64,000 nt of DNA from Tubulanus polymorphus (lineage: Eukaryota; Nemertea; Palaeonemertea; Tubulaniformes; Tubulanidae): assembly GCF_964204645.1 (NCBI RefSeq), contig NC_134025.1:17390001-17454000 (forward strand), given 5' to 3'. Shown here in pieces: positions 23,025 through 33,425 of this stretch (within the stretch, counting starts at the first letter, position 1; each line of letters begins with the position of its first letter). A program made the translations under genes and the position numbers. Under the pieces are notes generated by a model. It saw only the letters and a program-made list of their open reading frames with translations. It ran no database searches and was not told the origin of the DNA.

Positions 23025-23985
23025 ATCACGATAGGTAGAACACAATATCCGTGTTGACGCGATGAGGAGAGAATCCCACAATGATAATAAAAAGTCCGAA
23101 AATGAAACTTCGAGATAGTAGTTTATTTCAACGTTTCGACTATATCCTAATAGTCATCTTCAGGAATAATGAGATACTACAGAAATTATGAGATATATAT
23201 ACAATCCAGAGACAAAGAGACTAATTCAAGTAATCAGAGATGATACAAACTAAAGGAAAATTAAATAGAAACAGTTACACGCTAAAATAGATCGGAATCT
23301 TAATCAACGCATAAAAGAGCATAAATTAGATGTAAAAAACTTTAAACCTGAAAGCGGAGTTGCTAGTCATGTTTTTCAGACTTCACACAATTTTGATTTT
23401 GCTAATGCTGAATTAGTTTACCCTTGCAGCGATAAAACTAGAAGACATATTTTGGAATCTGCATTAATTATTGAAAATTCGAACAACGTTGTAAACCTTA
23501 ACAATGGTTTTTCACCCCATAATAAACTTATATCAAAATTCCTCTGTAAACTGGTTAAACTCAACACTTGATTTCCCCTTTGATTATTTGTTATTTGTTC
23601 TCTCATCAATTTCGTCTCTGACTTAACTTGTATTCACCTTTGTTTTAATTTAAGTGCCCCTTAGTTTGTCTTTCTTTTTACTACTGACTTTAAGTTTCAT
23701 TTATATTTATACTCACTATTGTTGTTTATAATCACCCCTTAGTTTGCTTCCCTTTAATCTATTTTAGCGTGTAACTGTTTCTACGTTAATTTTCCTTTAG
23801 TTTGTATCATCTCTGATTACGTGAATTAGTCTCTTTGTCTCTGGATTGTATATATATCTCATAATTTCTGTAGTATCTCATTATTCCTGAAGATGACTAT
23901 TAGGATATAGTCGAAACGTTGAAATAAACTACTATCTCGAAGTTTCATTTTCGGACTTTTTATTATCATTGTGGGATTCTCTCCT
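23025..23985 (+). mobile_element. Fold-back Penelope-like insertion with inverted long terminal repeats
   Basis: A 961-bp insertion is flanked by a 13-bp direct duplication, CAACGATCCTGTG (23012-23024 and 23986-23998). Both ends carry the same roughly 220-bp sequence in opposite orientation (about 23063-23290 and 23762-23985), containing TCGAAACGTTGAAATAAAC near the edge. Between them lies the C-terminus of a Penelope-type GIY-YIG protein. Inverted pseudo-LTRs and target duplications of 10-15 bp are typical of Penelope elements. The reverse transcriptase is absent. Confidence 0.82.
23291..23571 (+). pseudogene. Penelope GIY-YIG endonuclease, C-terminal part
   Basis: The frame starts RNLNQRIKEHKLDVKNF and continues with SGVASHVFQTSHNFDFANAE and RRHILESALIIENS to a stop at 23569-23571. 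This is the R..RI.EH...S..A.H....H.F.....R...E pattern of the GIY-YIG nuclease that forms the C-terminus of Penelope-like retroelements, with the conserved Glu in the ESALI helix. The GIY and YIG strands themselves are missing because the left inverted repeat replaces them. Confidence 0.75.
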
Positions 23986-23998
23986 CAACGATCCTGTG

Positions 23999-24566
23999 CT
24001 CTCGAGGCAAAGTTTTTTTTATAATATCAATGAAAACATATTACATTGATCATTCATCTGTTCGCTTCACAACTGCCCTGGACACTACGGTGGAACTGGG
24101 CGCCTCAAGACAGTGGTAGGCAGGAACAAATACGTCAGATCGATTTGTTATGGCCGGTTATAGTACAAAAAGATAGACAGACCAATGTATATCACTTTCA
24201 AAGTCTCTTTAGTAATGTGACCGATAATAACTTAAATGAAAATCTAGCCTATGATGAAGTTAACTTCATTCAAAAAAACTTATTTCACTGTATGAAAAAT
24301 GCGCGTATTCATAACGCGAGCATCAACTATGTCACTGTAGTATGTGCAGTGTGAGATACTAGTTATCTGCCAGCGCACGCTTGCCTCGCGTAGTATGGCT
24401 AGACGCCAACAGCTGCTACGCAATACGTCTGCAGTAAATGAATAAACACACGCCACACTGTCATACAACTTAGTGATAATTTCGGTCTGAATGTAAAAAT
24501 TAGGACTTTCAAGGACATTGTCTGCCAACCTTTCAAAGTTTAAGACTCCCACTGATTTTCCCAGCA
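23999..24566. other. No gene recognised
   Basis: Two opposite-strand frames (24046-24354 and 24280-24567) overlap and neither has a recognisable motif. Confidence 0.35.
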
Positions 24567-25003
24567 AACTAGGGGTCCAGGCACACCATGCCCACTTGGG
24601 AAGTGGTGTAAAATGCTCAACAATCTAACAATTTCATCATTCAACGCCCCCTGGTGACCATTTACAAAAACCAATGACCTTGAAACTCACCACAATCATA
24701 GAACATGTCAACAGCTACGATTTTGTAATTGATTGTGATAACAAAATATGCCTCGTTACCAATTTAATATGGAAATACTAAGTCATTCTACTATTCAACG
24801 CCCCCTGGTGACCATATTCAAAACCCAATGACCTCGAAACTCACCACAGTCATAGAACATGTCATGAACTACAACTTTGCAATTGATCATGGTAACAAAA
24901 TATGCCTAGCTACCAATATAATAAGGAAATACTAAGTTATTCTATTATTCAACGCCCCCTGGTGACCATATAGAATAACTAATGGCCTTAAAACTTGCAA
25001 CAA
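24567..25003 (+). repeat. Repeat family R, 5' part
   Basis: The copy starts AACTAGGGGTCCAGG and contains three CAACGCCCC landmarks at 24642, 24796 and 24950, exactly 154 bp apart. It breaks off within the third unit. It is very close in sequence to the copy at 18936. Confidence 0.85.
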
Positions 25004-25773
25004 GAGAGATAGATAGTAGAAAATCTCTTTTTTCTTTCATTTGACAATTTAAACGAAAAAAAGAGTGTTTAAGACGTGTGTGGCCGCGGCCGCGGCCGTG
25101 TTTCAGACCCTGCCGTACGAAAGTGCAATAGCGCCCGTGAATGGCTGGTTTTTCGAATCGCTCATGATTTCTTACTTACTACGAAAGATTCAATAAAGCA
25201 TTGACCGAGGCGTCCGTCACTTAGATTTCATCTATTAATTACATATAAAGTTTAGTTTCAAACTCAAACTGGTACCTTTTTTAAATTCCGAAGGCCTTAC
25301 TCACTGTTCAATCAATGTCCCGCGTAGGCCTACACTTAATCTCAAAATGTAAATTTGACCACCGAACATCTGCTGACTTAATAATCACAACGCAGGCTAC
25401 AACTGGGGGTGTATTAGTGTCAGGCAACTTTAGGACGTAGGCTACGGCAATATTTCAGGCACTATAAATTAAGACCTGCTGCATAAGGCGTCATAGGCAC
25501 TTGGATTGCGATGCCATATCATCATCACGATATTCGGGCCTCACACGCCATGTGCTGAGCATAAAATGAAAATCGCATGCTACGGAGGTGATGGAATGTC
25601 TAATTAGGCCTCCTACTACGTTTTACTACTGTTGTACCGGTATTTCTTAATCGAAACGATTATTATCGATATGCCGGTATCGATTTGCATAGAAGAGTAA
25701 ACTGAAGTAATATCTCGGTCAAATAACATATGCTATTTGATATATTCACGAGATGATACATCATGCATTAGAC
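25004..25773. other. No gene recognised
   Basis: Includes a GC-rich palindromic patch, GGCCGCGGCCGCGGCC (about 25082), in otherwise AT-rich sequence. No coding signal. Confidence 0.35.
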
Positions 25774-26103
25774 TGGTTTTGTTGATTTCAAATCATCTTT
25801 TGACACCATGAACCGGAAAGCACTGATCTTTAAACTGCTTAAGATGTGTTGGGGATAATTTTTTACGCGTTTTACATAACATGTATTCTAAAGTTTCATA
25901 TATGGTTAAATGTAATAACGGCTTTAAGTGCACTCATTAATTCCAATGTTGGTGTAAACCAGGGCTGTGTCGTAAGTCCTCTTCTAACTAATCTTTTACC
26001 CGGGACTTGCCCTCGATTTTTCAAGAATTTGATCTAGTTAGGCTACACGATACAGATCTGAGCTGTCTAATGTATGCAGATGATCTAATGTCTATTTCAT
26101 TAT
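25774..26103 (+). pseudogene. LINE reverse transcriptase fragment
   Basis: Non-LTR retrotransposon RT motifs are visible in broken frames: FVDFKSSFDTMNRK (catalytic Asp region), NVGVNQGCVVSPLL (the GV.QG..LSP block) and MYADDLMSIS (YADD active site). Frameshifts and at least one stop separate them. The sequence is cut just after YADD by a fold-back element. The motifs resemble those of the LINE at 31389, so the two may be related. Confidence 0.75.
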
Positions 26104-26109
26104 CAGCCT

Positions 26110-26371
26110 GTTGCTGAATTTGAGCGAAAAAATAGCTGAATTATGAGCGGAAAATGGGCTGAAAATGAGATGGAAATATGCAGAAAATTGTTGTCTAGCT
26201 GAAAATGAGCTGAAATATGTAGGAATTTATAAGTGCCTGAAAATTCAGCCAGATTTCAGCTCAAATTATGCCTGGCAACAAAAGGCTGAAAATGAGCTGA
26301 AAATGTGCTGGAATTTCAGTGTCTTCTATTTCAGCTCATTTTCAGCTCAAATTCATCCAGAAATCCTGACA
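26110..26371. mobile_element. Small fold-back element
   Basis: The sequence is made of inverted, repeated GCTGAAAATGAGCTGAAA motifs. The ends begin TGTTGCTGAATTTGAGC and, inverted, TGTCAGGATTTC followed by GAATTTGAGC. It interrupts the LINE RT fragment just after YADD. No coding capacity. Confidence 0.55.
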
Positions 26372-27660
26372 ATTTTAATCATGTTATCACAAACGAAAAA
26401 ACCTTCACCATCTACACTTGTGTTTTGATGAAATTATGCTTGAAAAAGGAATTTTACATAGGAGCCTCATGATTCATTAGGTATGGTAATGCTCTATAGT
26501 TTGATTTGATTTCAGGAGCCTGTCATGGTCAACATCTGCCGAATGCGCACGCAGTAAGAGGACCTGGCCACAACAATTCAATCCCGACGAGCCTTGGAAG
26601 CGTATTAAATGAGATAAATCAACTGGGACCTTAAGAAAATTATAAAGTATGGCAGTACAAAGAGCAACCTTAGTAGTGACATAGGCTGGCCTAGCCTAAT
26701 AATGGGAATTCTATGTGTAATGATTTAATAAAGATTTTCAAAGTAAAAATTATTCAAGTCTTATTATGATTTTTAGTCTCGACTGTGGGCATTTTTGGGT
26801 TGTGAACCCTGGGTACTGGAATGTAAAAGCCTTATTGCCAATAATCTTCTGAAACGTAATGAGTAGGGATGAAAATATGTGATGCTACCTAGGGTTTGGG
26901 TACTAGGGTTTTCACGAACGCCACGCACCGCAATTTTCATCGCAAATCCTCGAGTACCACCAAATTTGCAAAAAATCTCTGTATACACTAAAATCCACGT
27001 AAATAAGAGGAGGAAGAATCCAGATATAGAGACGTTTAAGTATTATATTGACGCAATATATCAATCTGCAATGAGGTTTTACTATTGGACTGGTTCCCGT
27101 TGCGTAAAAATTGCGAATCACTATCGTGAATACCACACGCAACGCACACTGATTTTCATCGCAAATGGTCTCGCAACCCAATTCATCCACGCAAACTTGC
27201 GTAACGTTAGCGAATAAGGTCCCGGGGCTAAGTTGTAGATATCGATCATGGTGGTCTGTCGCCGGTTTCTATGAGCATAGCTTCGCCATCTGCCACTGTG
27301 ATACAATACTAAGAAATCGATTGTAAGACATCCTCCACATGTTAACTAAGAGCTAATTTTAAAAACTTGCAGGAAATGGGTCAAACCCAGAACAAAGGCT
27401 TCCGACAAAACACACTGAACATAATTCCGTTATTTAATCATCTTCATTTGTTAAACTATTCATTATCAAATAAAACAACATATAAATGAAAAATATAAAT
27501 TATCAAGGCATGAAGGAAAACGAAGATACTGACCTATGTGGTTTGTTTATAGGCAGATGCACCTATGTTAAGTAAACAATGCTGAAAAAATATAAAGAAC
27601 GTATACGATCATAAAAAATCGTTTTTCAGTTGAATTGAAATTTAGCTCACCTTGCAGGAA
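26372..27660. other. No confident gene
   Basis: The 26879-27217 frame (112 codons) repeats a CGCAA.TTTCATCGCAAAT motif twice, so it looks like degenerate repeat rather than a gene. A splice-like CTTGCAGGAAATGGGTC occurs at about 27366 and again at 27652, just before the next feature. Confidence 0.35.
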
Positions 27661-27722
27661 ATGGGTCGTCAAGTGCCATGTTACTGCCCTAAGTGTGATG
27701 GGCTCCTCGTGAATAACAAAAC
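27661..27722 (+). CDS. Zinc-ribbon N-terminal exon, split by transposon E1
   Basis: ATG at 27661 follows TTGCAGGAA and opens a frame MGRQVPCYCPKCDGLLVNNK, with a Cys-x1-Cys-x2-Cys cluster. Similar Cys-rich starts followed by a long acidic region are seen in KDZ/Zisupton-type transposase genes of animals. Transposon E1 begins at 27725 and interrupts the frame; a plausible continuation lies beyond E1 after 41845, and an acidic exon at 42022. The family assignment is a tentative inference from a very short peptide. Confidence 0.35.
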
Positions 27723-27724
27723 AA

Positions 27725-30700
27725 CATTATGAGTTTTCCGGTTTGCTCGGCTACCCGTACTGGCGGGGTAGTCAAGAGAGGCCAATGAAAACTCCGGTTT
27801 GCTGAACCACCCCTCTTTGCGGGGATGCGGTATGATGTTTGATCTGACAGTTTCAAGTGGTTAATGGCTGTTTCAAGTGCTTACAACGATGCTTATTACT
27901 TCGTGGTACATGGTGGTTTAAAAAAAGATTTCATAATAATACGCTCACCGCGTGGGCTTCGTAGAAAGACCAGTGACCTTCCCAAATTTTAATTGTCCTG
28001 TCCGATTTGGTTTCATCCAATTGAGAGACTGCTTTTTCCAGTTAGGGCATTTTTGGATCACGTCACTCCAGGAAATGACTTAACGCTTTTGGGCCCCTTC
28101 GTCGGTTCCACATGTTTCATTTGAGCTATAGACCACAATGGTGACACCATGATGGTCAGTAACTGACCAATTGAGATATCCCCGAGTCTGAACACTTGAC
28201 TTCGAACTTCGGAAATTTATCATGTAATGTTTGTTTTCAAACTACTAAGGAATCATCATTGCAAATTCATCACTGACCACCGCGTTATGGTGTCAAACTA
28301 GAAAGGATTCGCCATTGAAAATTGATAAAATGACCATCACTGACGACCACGGACCAATTGAAACTTCTTGAAAGAACGATATACCGGTACCGCATTTGGT
28401 GAAACAAGAAAGGATTCGCCATTAAAAATTAATAAATTGGCCATCACTGACCACCACTGACCAATTGAAACTTTTTGAAAGAACGATATACCGGTACCGC
28501 ATTTGGTGAAACAAGGAAGGATTCGCCATTAAAATTCATAATTTGACCATCACTGACCACCACTGACCAATTGAAACTTCTTGAAAGAACGATATACCGG
28601 TACCGCGTTTGGTGTGAAACTAGAAAGGATTCGCCATTAAAAATTAATAAATTGGCCATCACTGACCACCACTGACCAATTGAAACTTCTTGAAAGAACG
28701 GTATACCGGTACCGCATTTGGTGTGAAACTAGAAAGGATTCGCCATTAAAAATTAATAAATTGGCCATCACTGACCACCACTGACCAATTGAAACTTCTT
28801 GAAAGAACGGTATACCGGTACCGCATTTGGTGTGAAACTAGAAAGGATTCGCCATTAAAAATTAATAAATTGGCCATCACTGACCACCACTGCCCAAGTG
28901 AAACTTCTCAAACATCGTGGTCGAATTCGAAAGTGCTTGTCGTCGTATTGCTATTTCTAGAAACCAGCAGAAAGTTTTGCTACTGTTTTTGAATGGCATT
29001 GACTTGATGGAAATTTATTACCCATAAATGGGTTACACATCTGGATCACAGCACCTCACTTGCCGCAGTGCGTTATTTTCACTGCATAGTAATGCTAATA
29101 CATAAACTTTTTTACTACTTGACTCGAATCATCTGAACAGTACTGCGTTTGAAAACTCAACGAATAGAAAATGTTTGCGGGAAGCGCCTACAAATAAGTT
29201 ATAATAAGATTGATTAATCGATGCATGAAAAACAATTAAATCACAAGGTGACTAACACCCGTCTTTCAACCAATCTGCGCGATACCAATTAATTAAATCA
29301 TTAAACGCATTGGGTTCCTAATATTTGAAATCATGTGATACAATAGTTGTTCTTTAGACTTGGCCACTTTCATTTCAGAAAACCGCGTACTAGACCAGTG
29401 GTCACCGAGGCATTAACCATTCCTTCAAGTTTTGAAAATTCGATGGTAACGCGGATTCTTCGCCTCTAAAAACTGTTTCGTTAATAGTTTTCTTTATATG
29501 AAAAGTGTTCATAGGAATTTAAATTTGGAGTGATATCAGTCACAGCTGTAACCCTTTTTCATTGTCAGTTCTTTTTTGGAATTCAAGTAGATTAGTGAAA
29601 ATATCAATGATGAAGTTCACTTATTATATCAAGTACCGTTTTTACTGTCGCATGCGAGTCGAAACAAAAAGATCTATCCAACTATATATATCTTCGGGTA
29701 TAAACTGTGATATCCTTCAGTATGATATGAATATCTTTAAAAATTTGTGTTCTAGTATAATATCCGAAGGTTTAACTATCGGACACATAAAAGATTCGCC
29801 ATAATCAAAGTTTTTAAGAAAATCTTTCTTCGAGAAAGAAAGATCTTTAAAAGAACGTTTGGCGTCAAACTAATCCATAATGGACTGTTGTGAATTTATT
29901 GAATAATCCACCTGAGAAATTTAAAGATTTCGAAGCGAAATTTATTCATATAAATCAAAAATGTATGAATAACTTGACGTTATTTGCGGGTCTCATGAAA
30001 CACTTTCGTGCGCTCTTTTTAAATCTAAAATAGCATAAATACATGCGTGTTTCGTTGTAAACAAGGTTAAATTCCAAACGCACATGAAATATGGAGCCTG
30101 TATCACACGATATACACATCTTGAATTTTCTCTAACTACGTAGGCCCTTTCCAAATGGGAATTGTTCAGTTTTTTAACGGCCGACATTCAGAGGCACCTA
30201 AAAAACCGGTTGTATAGCACTTGAGATTTTCAGTGTAGGGCACATCTCACATCGACTCGGCTCGCGGTCGGTGGTTTAATGGGAACACATCTGGTTGTTA
30301 CTAGTTTAACAGTTGACGAATTCAGAAAACTTTTTTCAAATGTCTTTGATAACTTTTTAAACATAGTATTCCTCTTAATTACATTTCGCTGATTCCATAG
30401 ATATTTTTTCATGAAAATTGCTCCAGTTATAACGGATTTAAACATACATGTAAAATGATTATTTTCAAAATATTCTATTTTCTCCGATTTTGAAGAAATT
30501 CTGACACAATATCATCTCCATTCGACACATGATTTTACTTCGGCGCCTTTGAAGGGAGTGTCACTTGTTGTTGAGTTCATATTTAGTCAAACAAGAAGAT
30601 ATGCCTGATTCCTTTTTAGAATTTAGATTTCGACGGATATCATCAAATTACTAGAAAGGGACAGCAGCTTTCGGTCATCCGCAAAAAAATACCTAAAATG

Positions 30701-31388
30701 CTCTCCTAGGGTTATGGAAAAACATGTCACGAAACATACGGAAAATCCTTTGTTTGGTAGACTGAAATTATTGAAGTCTTAAATAGCAACATTCAGAGAA
30801 ACAAAAACATAAGAATATATTCTCGCCCACCCTTTAAAAAACAACGTGATTTCAATTGAAGATGACACGTAGCTTCATATCAAATGATATGAACGCAACA
30901 GAGCCTATTCATTCTCTTTACGAGGATGGGTCTCCACACTCATAGGATACGATACGAGATTCGTGGGTACGAATGATGAATACAACTGATTAAGCGCCAA
31001 TTTCACTGATTCTTGCACATAAAGGTGTTTTAGAGTAATCTAGTTAACAGGTGTGTTTTAGGAGTATTTTGAATTTAAATTCAAATCGGGGTTCATGACG
31101 AATATTGAGCATTCTAGGGCTGGAGCAAGAAACGTGTGGGATCGTCCGCCAATGGTATCGCCGAAGAAATAATAAGGAGCCAGTCCGTGGTGGCTATTGA
31201 AAGCGACGACCGCATGTGAATGCATTGATTGAATGACATCTCAAAAGTCAGATTATATAAAATTGAACATGATATATGGATAGGTTATTCCATATATACT
31301 GGTAAAAATGATGCCCAATATGTGATATAAATGTTCAATTAAAAAGTAGAAACCGAATCCATAATTCAGTCTGGTATTGTTATAACAT
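27725..31388 (+). mobile_element. Transposon E, copy E1, left part
   Basis: The copy starts CATTATGAGTTTTCCGGTTT, which is the inverted partner of the E1 right end at 41844 (AAACCGGCATTCTCATAATG). It is 97% or so similar to E2 (33426-36715). The two parts of E1 total about 6.5 kb and were separated by a LINE insertion that duplicated GTTATAACAT (31379-31388 and 39009-39018). No conserved protein is encoded; the short frame at 30230-30445 is identical in E2 but has no recognised domain. Subterminal ACTGACCA motifs are frequent here and inverted (TGGTCAGT) in the right part. Confidence 0.8.
28300..28900. repeat. 108-bp minisatellite in E1
   Basis: Six copies of a 107-109 bp unit, landmark GGATTCGCCATTAAAAATTA, at 28304, 28412, 28519, 28627, 28736 and 28845. 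Each unit has CACTGACCACCACTGACC and a CGGTACCG palindrome. Copy E2 has only about two units (34063, 34172). Confidence 0.9.
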
Positions 31389-33057
31389 AACCTCATCCCG
31401 TCCTGCCAAATAGGTTTCAGGAAAAATGCACGCACTGCTGACCACATTCTGACTCTCAAAGCTATCATAGACAAATATATTAGCAAAACGTGCAAAGGAC
31501 GTCTGTATTGCTGTTTTGTAGATTTCAAGGCTGCATTCGACTCAGTCCACCGGAAAAGCCCTTCTATATAAATTGTTGAAGCTAAAAGTCGGCGGCAACT
31601 TTTTATCAGTACTTGAAAGCCTATTTTCTAATATCTTTTATTCAATCAAGAATGGCAATCTCTGCAGTCCCCCTATCTCCTCCGAAGTCGGTGTTAAACA
31701 AGGCTGCGTTCTCAGCCCCCTTCTCTTTAACCTCTTCATACACGATCTCCCAATAGCTTTAGAAAACTGTGACCCAATCTCTCTCTCCGATGTCGATATT
31801 AATTCCCTTTTATATGCTGATGACCTCGTCATAATATCTAAATCTGCCTCAGGCCTCCAGGCGGCCATCTCAAAACTCCACTCCTACTGCCTCGAATGGG
31901 GTCTTGCTATCAACTTGAACAAGACCAAAGTCATTGTATTCAACAAAAGCGGCCGCCTTCTAAAAAATCAAACATTTCACCTTAATAACGTACCCATTGA
32001 AAACGTAAGCTCGTATTGCTATCTTGGTATTGTATTTAGTATATCTGGCAACTTTAAGAACGCCTGCGACAGACTTGTCGAGCTCGCTAATAAGGCCTTA
32101 TTCAGTGTCAAATCCCTAAACACTCGTGATAATATCACAACATCCCTCAAACTCTTCAACATGTTAGTACTACCTATCCTCACTTACGGTTGCGAAGTAT
32201 GGGGGTCATTCTTTCTTTCTAAAATTGATGAAAACAACTTTCTCGCTATATGTCATTCCCTCCCTGCAGAAAAAAACAGCCCTAAACTTCTACAAATTCA
32301 TTCTAGGTGTAAACAGGAAAACCTCAAATGCGGCAACCAGAGGAGAACTTGGCCGGTTTCCCATTCTCCTGTCTGTCATCCCTCAGCTTATTAATTATTG
32401 GTTCCGTATATGCAAACTCTCCCCCTCCACTCTCATTAGGAAAGCATATATTGACTGCCTGAGTAACTCAACTGTTAACTGGTGCTCGGGCATCAAATTC
32501 ATACTTGACTGCCTCAATCTTGAGAATACCTGGCTGAACCAAGGCTTCAGTCTCCGACCGAGCACAATAAGAACTCTAAAACTACAGTCACAACGCCTTT
32601 ACTCAGACAAATGGCTCCAATTCATCAACGACCCCTCCAATTCTAAACTCCGTAGTTATAAACTTTTCAAAACTGCATTCTACACGGAAAATTACATTAT
32701 GTCCCAGCCCCTCTACATTAGACGGCAATTCACAAAATTAAGAGTTTCTAACCACTCACTTCACATAGAGACTGGTCGTCACATCCGCCCAATTACCCCA
32801 TTGAAAACAGGACCTGTAAGCTCTGCAACTCAAATCAAATTGAGGACGAAAAACATTTCCTTCTCGACTGCACTGCTCTCTCAACAATCCGTACTAAACA
32901 TCTCACCAACATCAATGATATTATCCCTTCCTTCTCAACCCTAAACCCTGATGAACAATTCGCCCTCCTCTTTAATTATAACAATGATTCTGAAATAGGC
33001 AAAGTTGTATGTAACCTGGTAAATGATCTAGCTACCTTTCGTCACAACTCTAATTAA
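31389..33057 (+). pseudogene. LINE ORF2 reverse transcriptase, C-terminal two thirds
   Basis: RT motifs in order: IGFRKNARTADHILTLKAII, CFVDFKAAFDSVHRK, EVGVKQGCVLSPLLFNLFI, LLYADDLVIIS (YADD active site), LNKTKVIVF, YLGIVFS and ILTYGCEVWG. A distinctive C-terminal domain (FYKFILGVNRKTSNAATRGE) follows, then a Cys/His-type end (EDEKHFLLDC) and stop at 33055-33057. The frame shifts near 31555, near 32260 and near 32830, so it is inactive. The upstream endonuclease is missing through 5' truncation. The C-terminal LGV.RKTSN..RGELGR block is shared by a group of jockey-superfamily LINEs, but I do not assign a clade. Confidence 0.88.
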
Positions 33058-33104
33058 ACACGGATACAGATACCGCTTTACTCTGGGTTGAGTGGACTAT
33101 ATAG

Positions 33105-33215
33105 ATACACATGTATGTGTGTGTATATGTGTGTATGTGGATGTATACGTATATGTGTATGTATGTATATTTGTATGTATGTATGTGTATGAATATGTAT
33201 ATATTCATTGTAAGT
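33105..33215. repeat. Microsatellite (TGTATG/TATG-rich)
   Basis: Irregular run of TGTATG, TGTGTA and TATATG units in the LINE 3' UTR. Confidence 0.85.
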
Positions 33216-33425
33216 TTATATATAGGCTGTAGTTAATAAATGTCTAATACTCTTATCCTACTCCATTCATGATACTGTATATATGTTTATAGCCTATTCT
33301 CTGTTACATTAATTATGTTAAAATTTCCTTCTAAACTGCTCCATTATACTGTATTATTTTTGTTTTTTTTCTATTCTCCATGTCTCTTGTTTGTCCTGTC
33401 CACTTTATTGAAAATGTCAATCCAA

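Noticed and set aside
23418-23609. 63-codon minus-strand frame identical to one at 60574
   Set aside because: Shadow of the Penelope GIY-YIG frame on the opposite strand; identity only reflects two copies of the element.
26879-27217. 112-codon plus-strand frame
   Set aside because: Built from a repeated CGCAA/TTTCATCGCAAAT motif and overlapped by equally long minus-strand frames; no domain.
28300-28900. Possible CRISPR-like array
   Set aside because: The 108-bp units are repeated along their whole length, with no unique spacers, and lie in an animal transposon.
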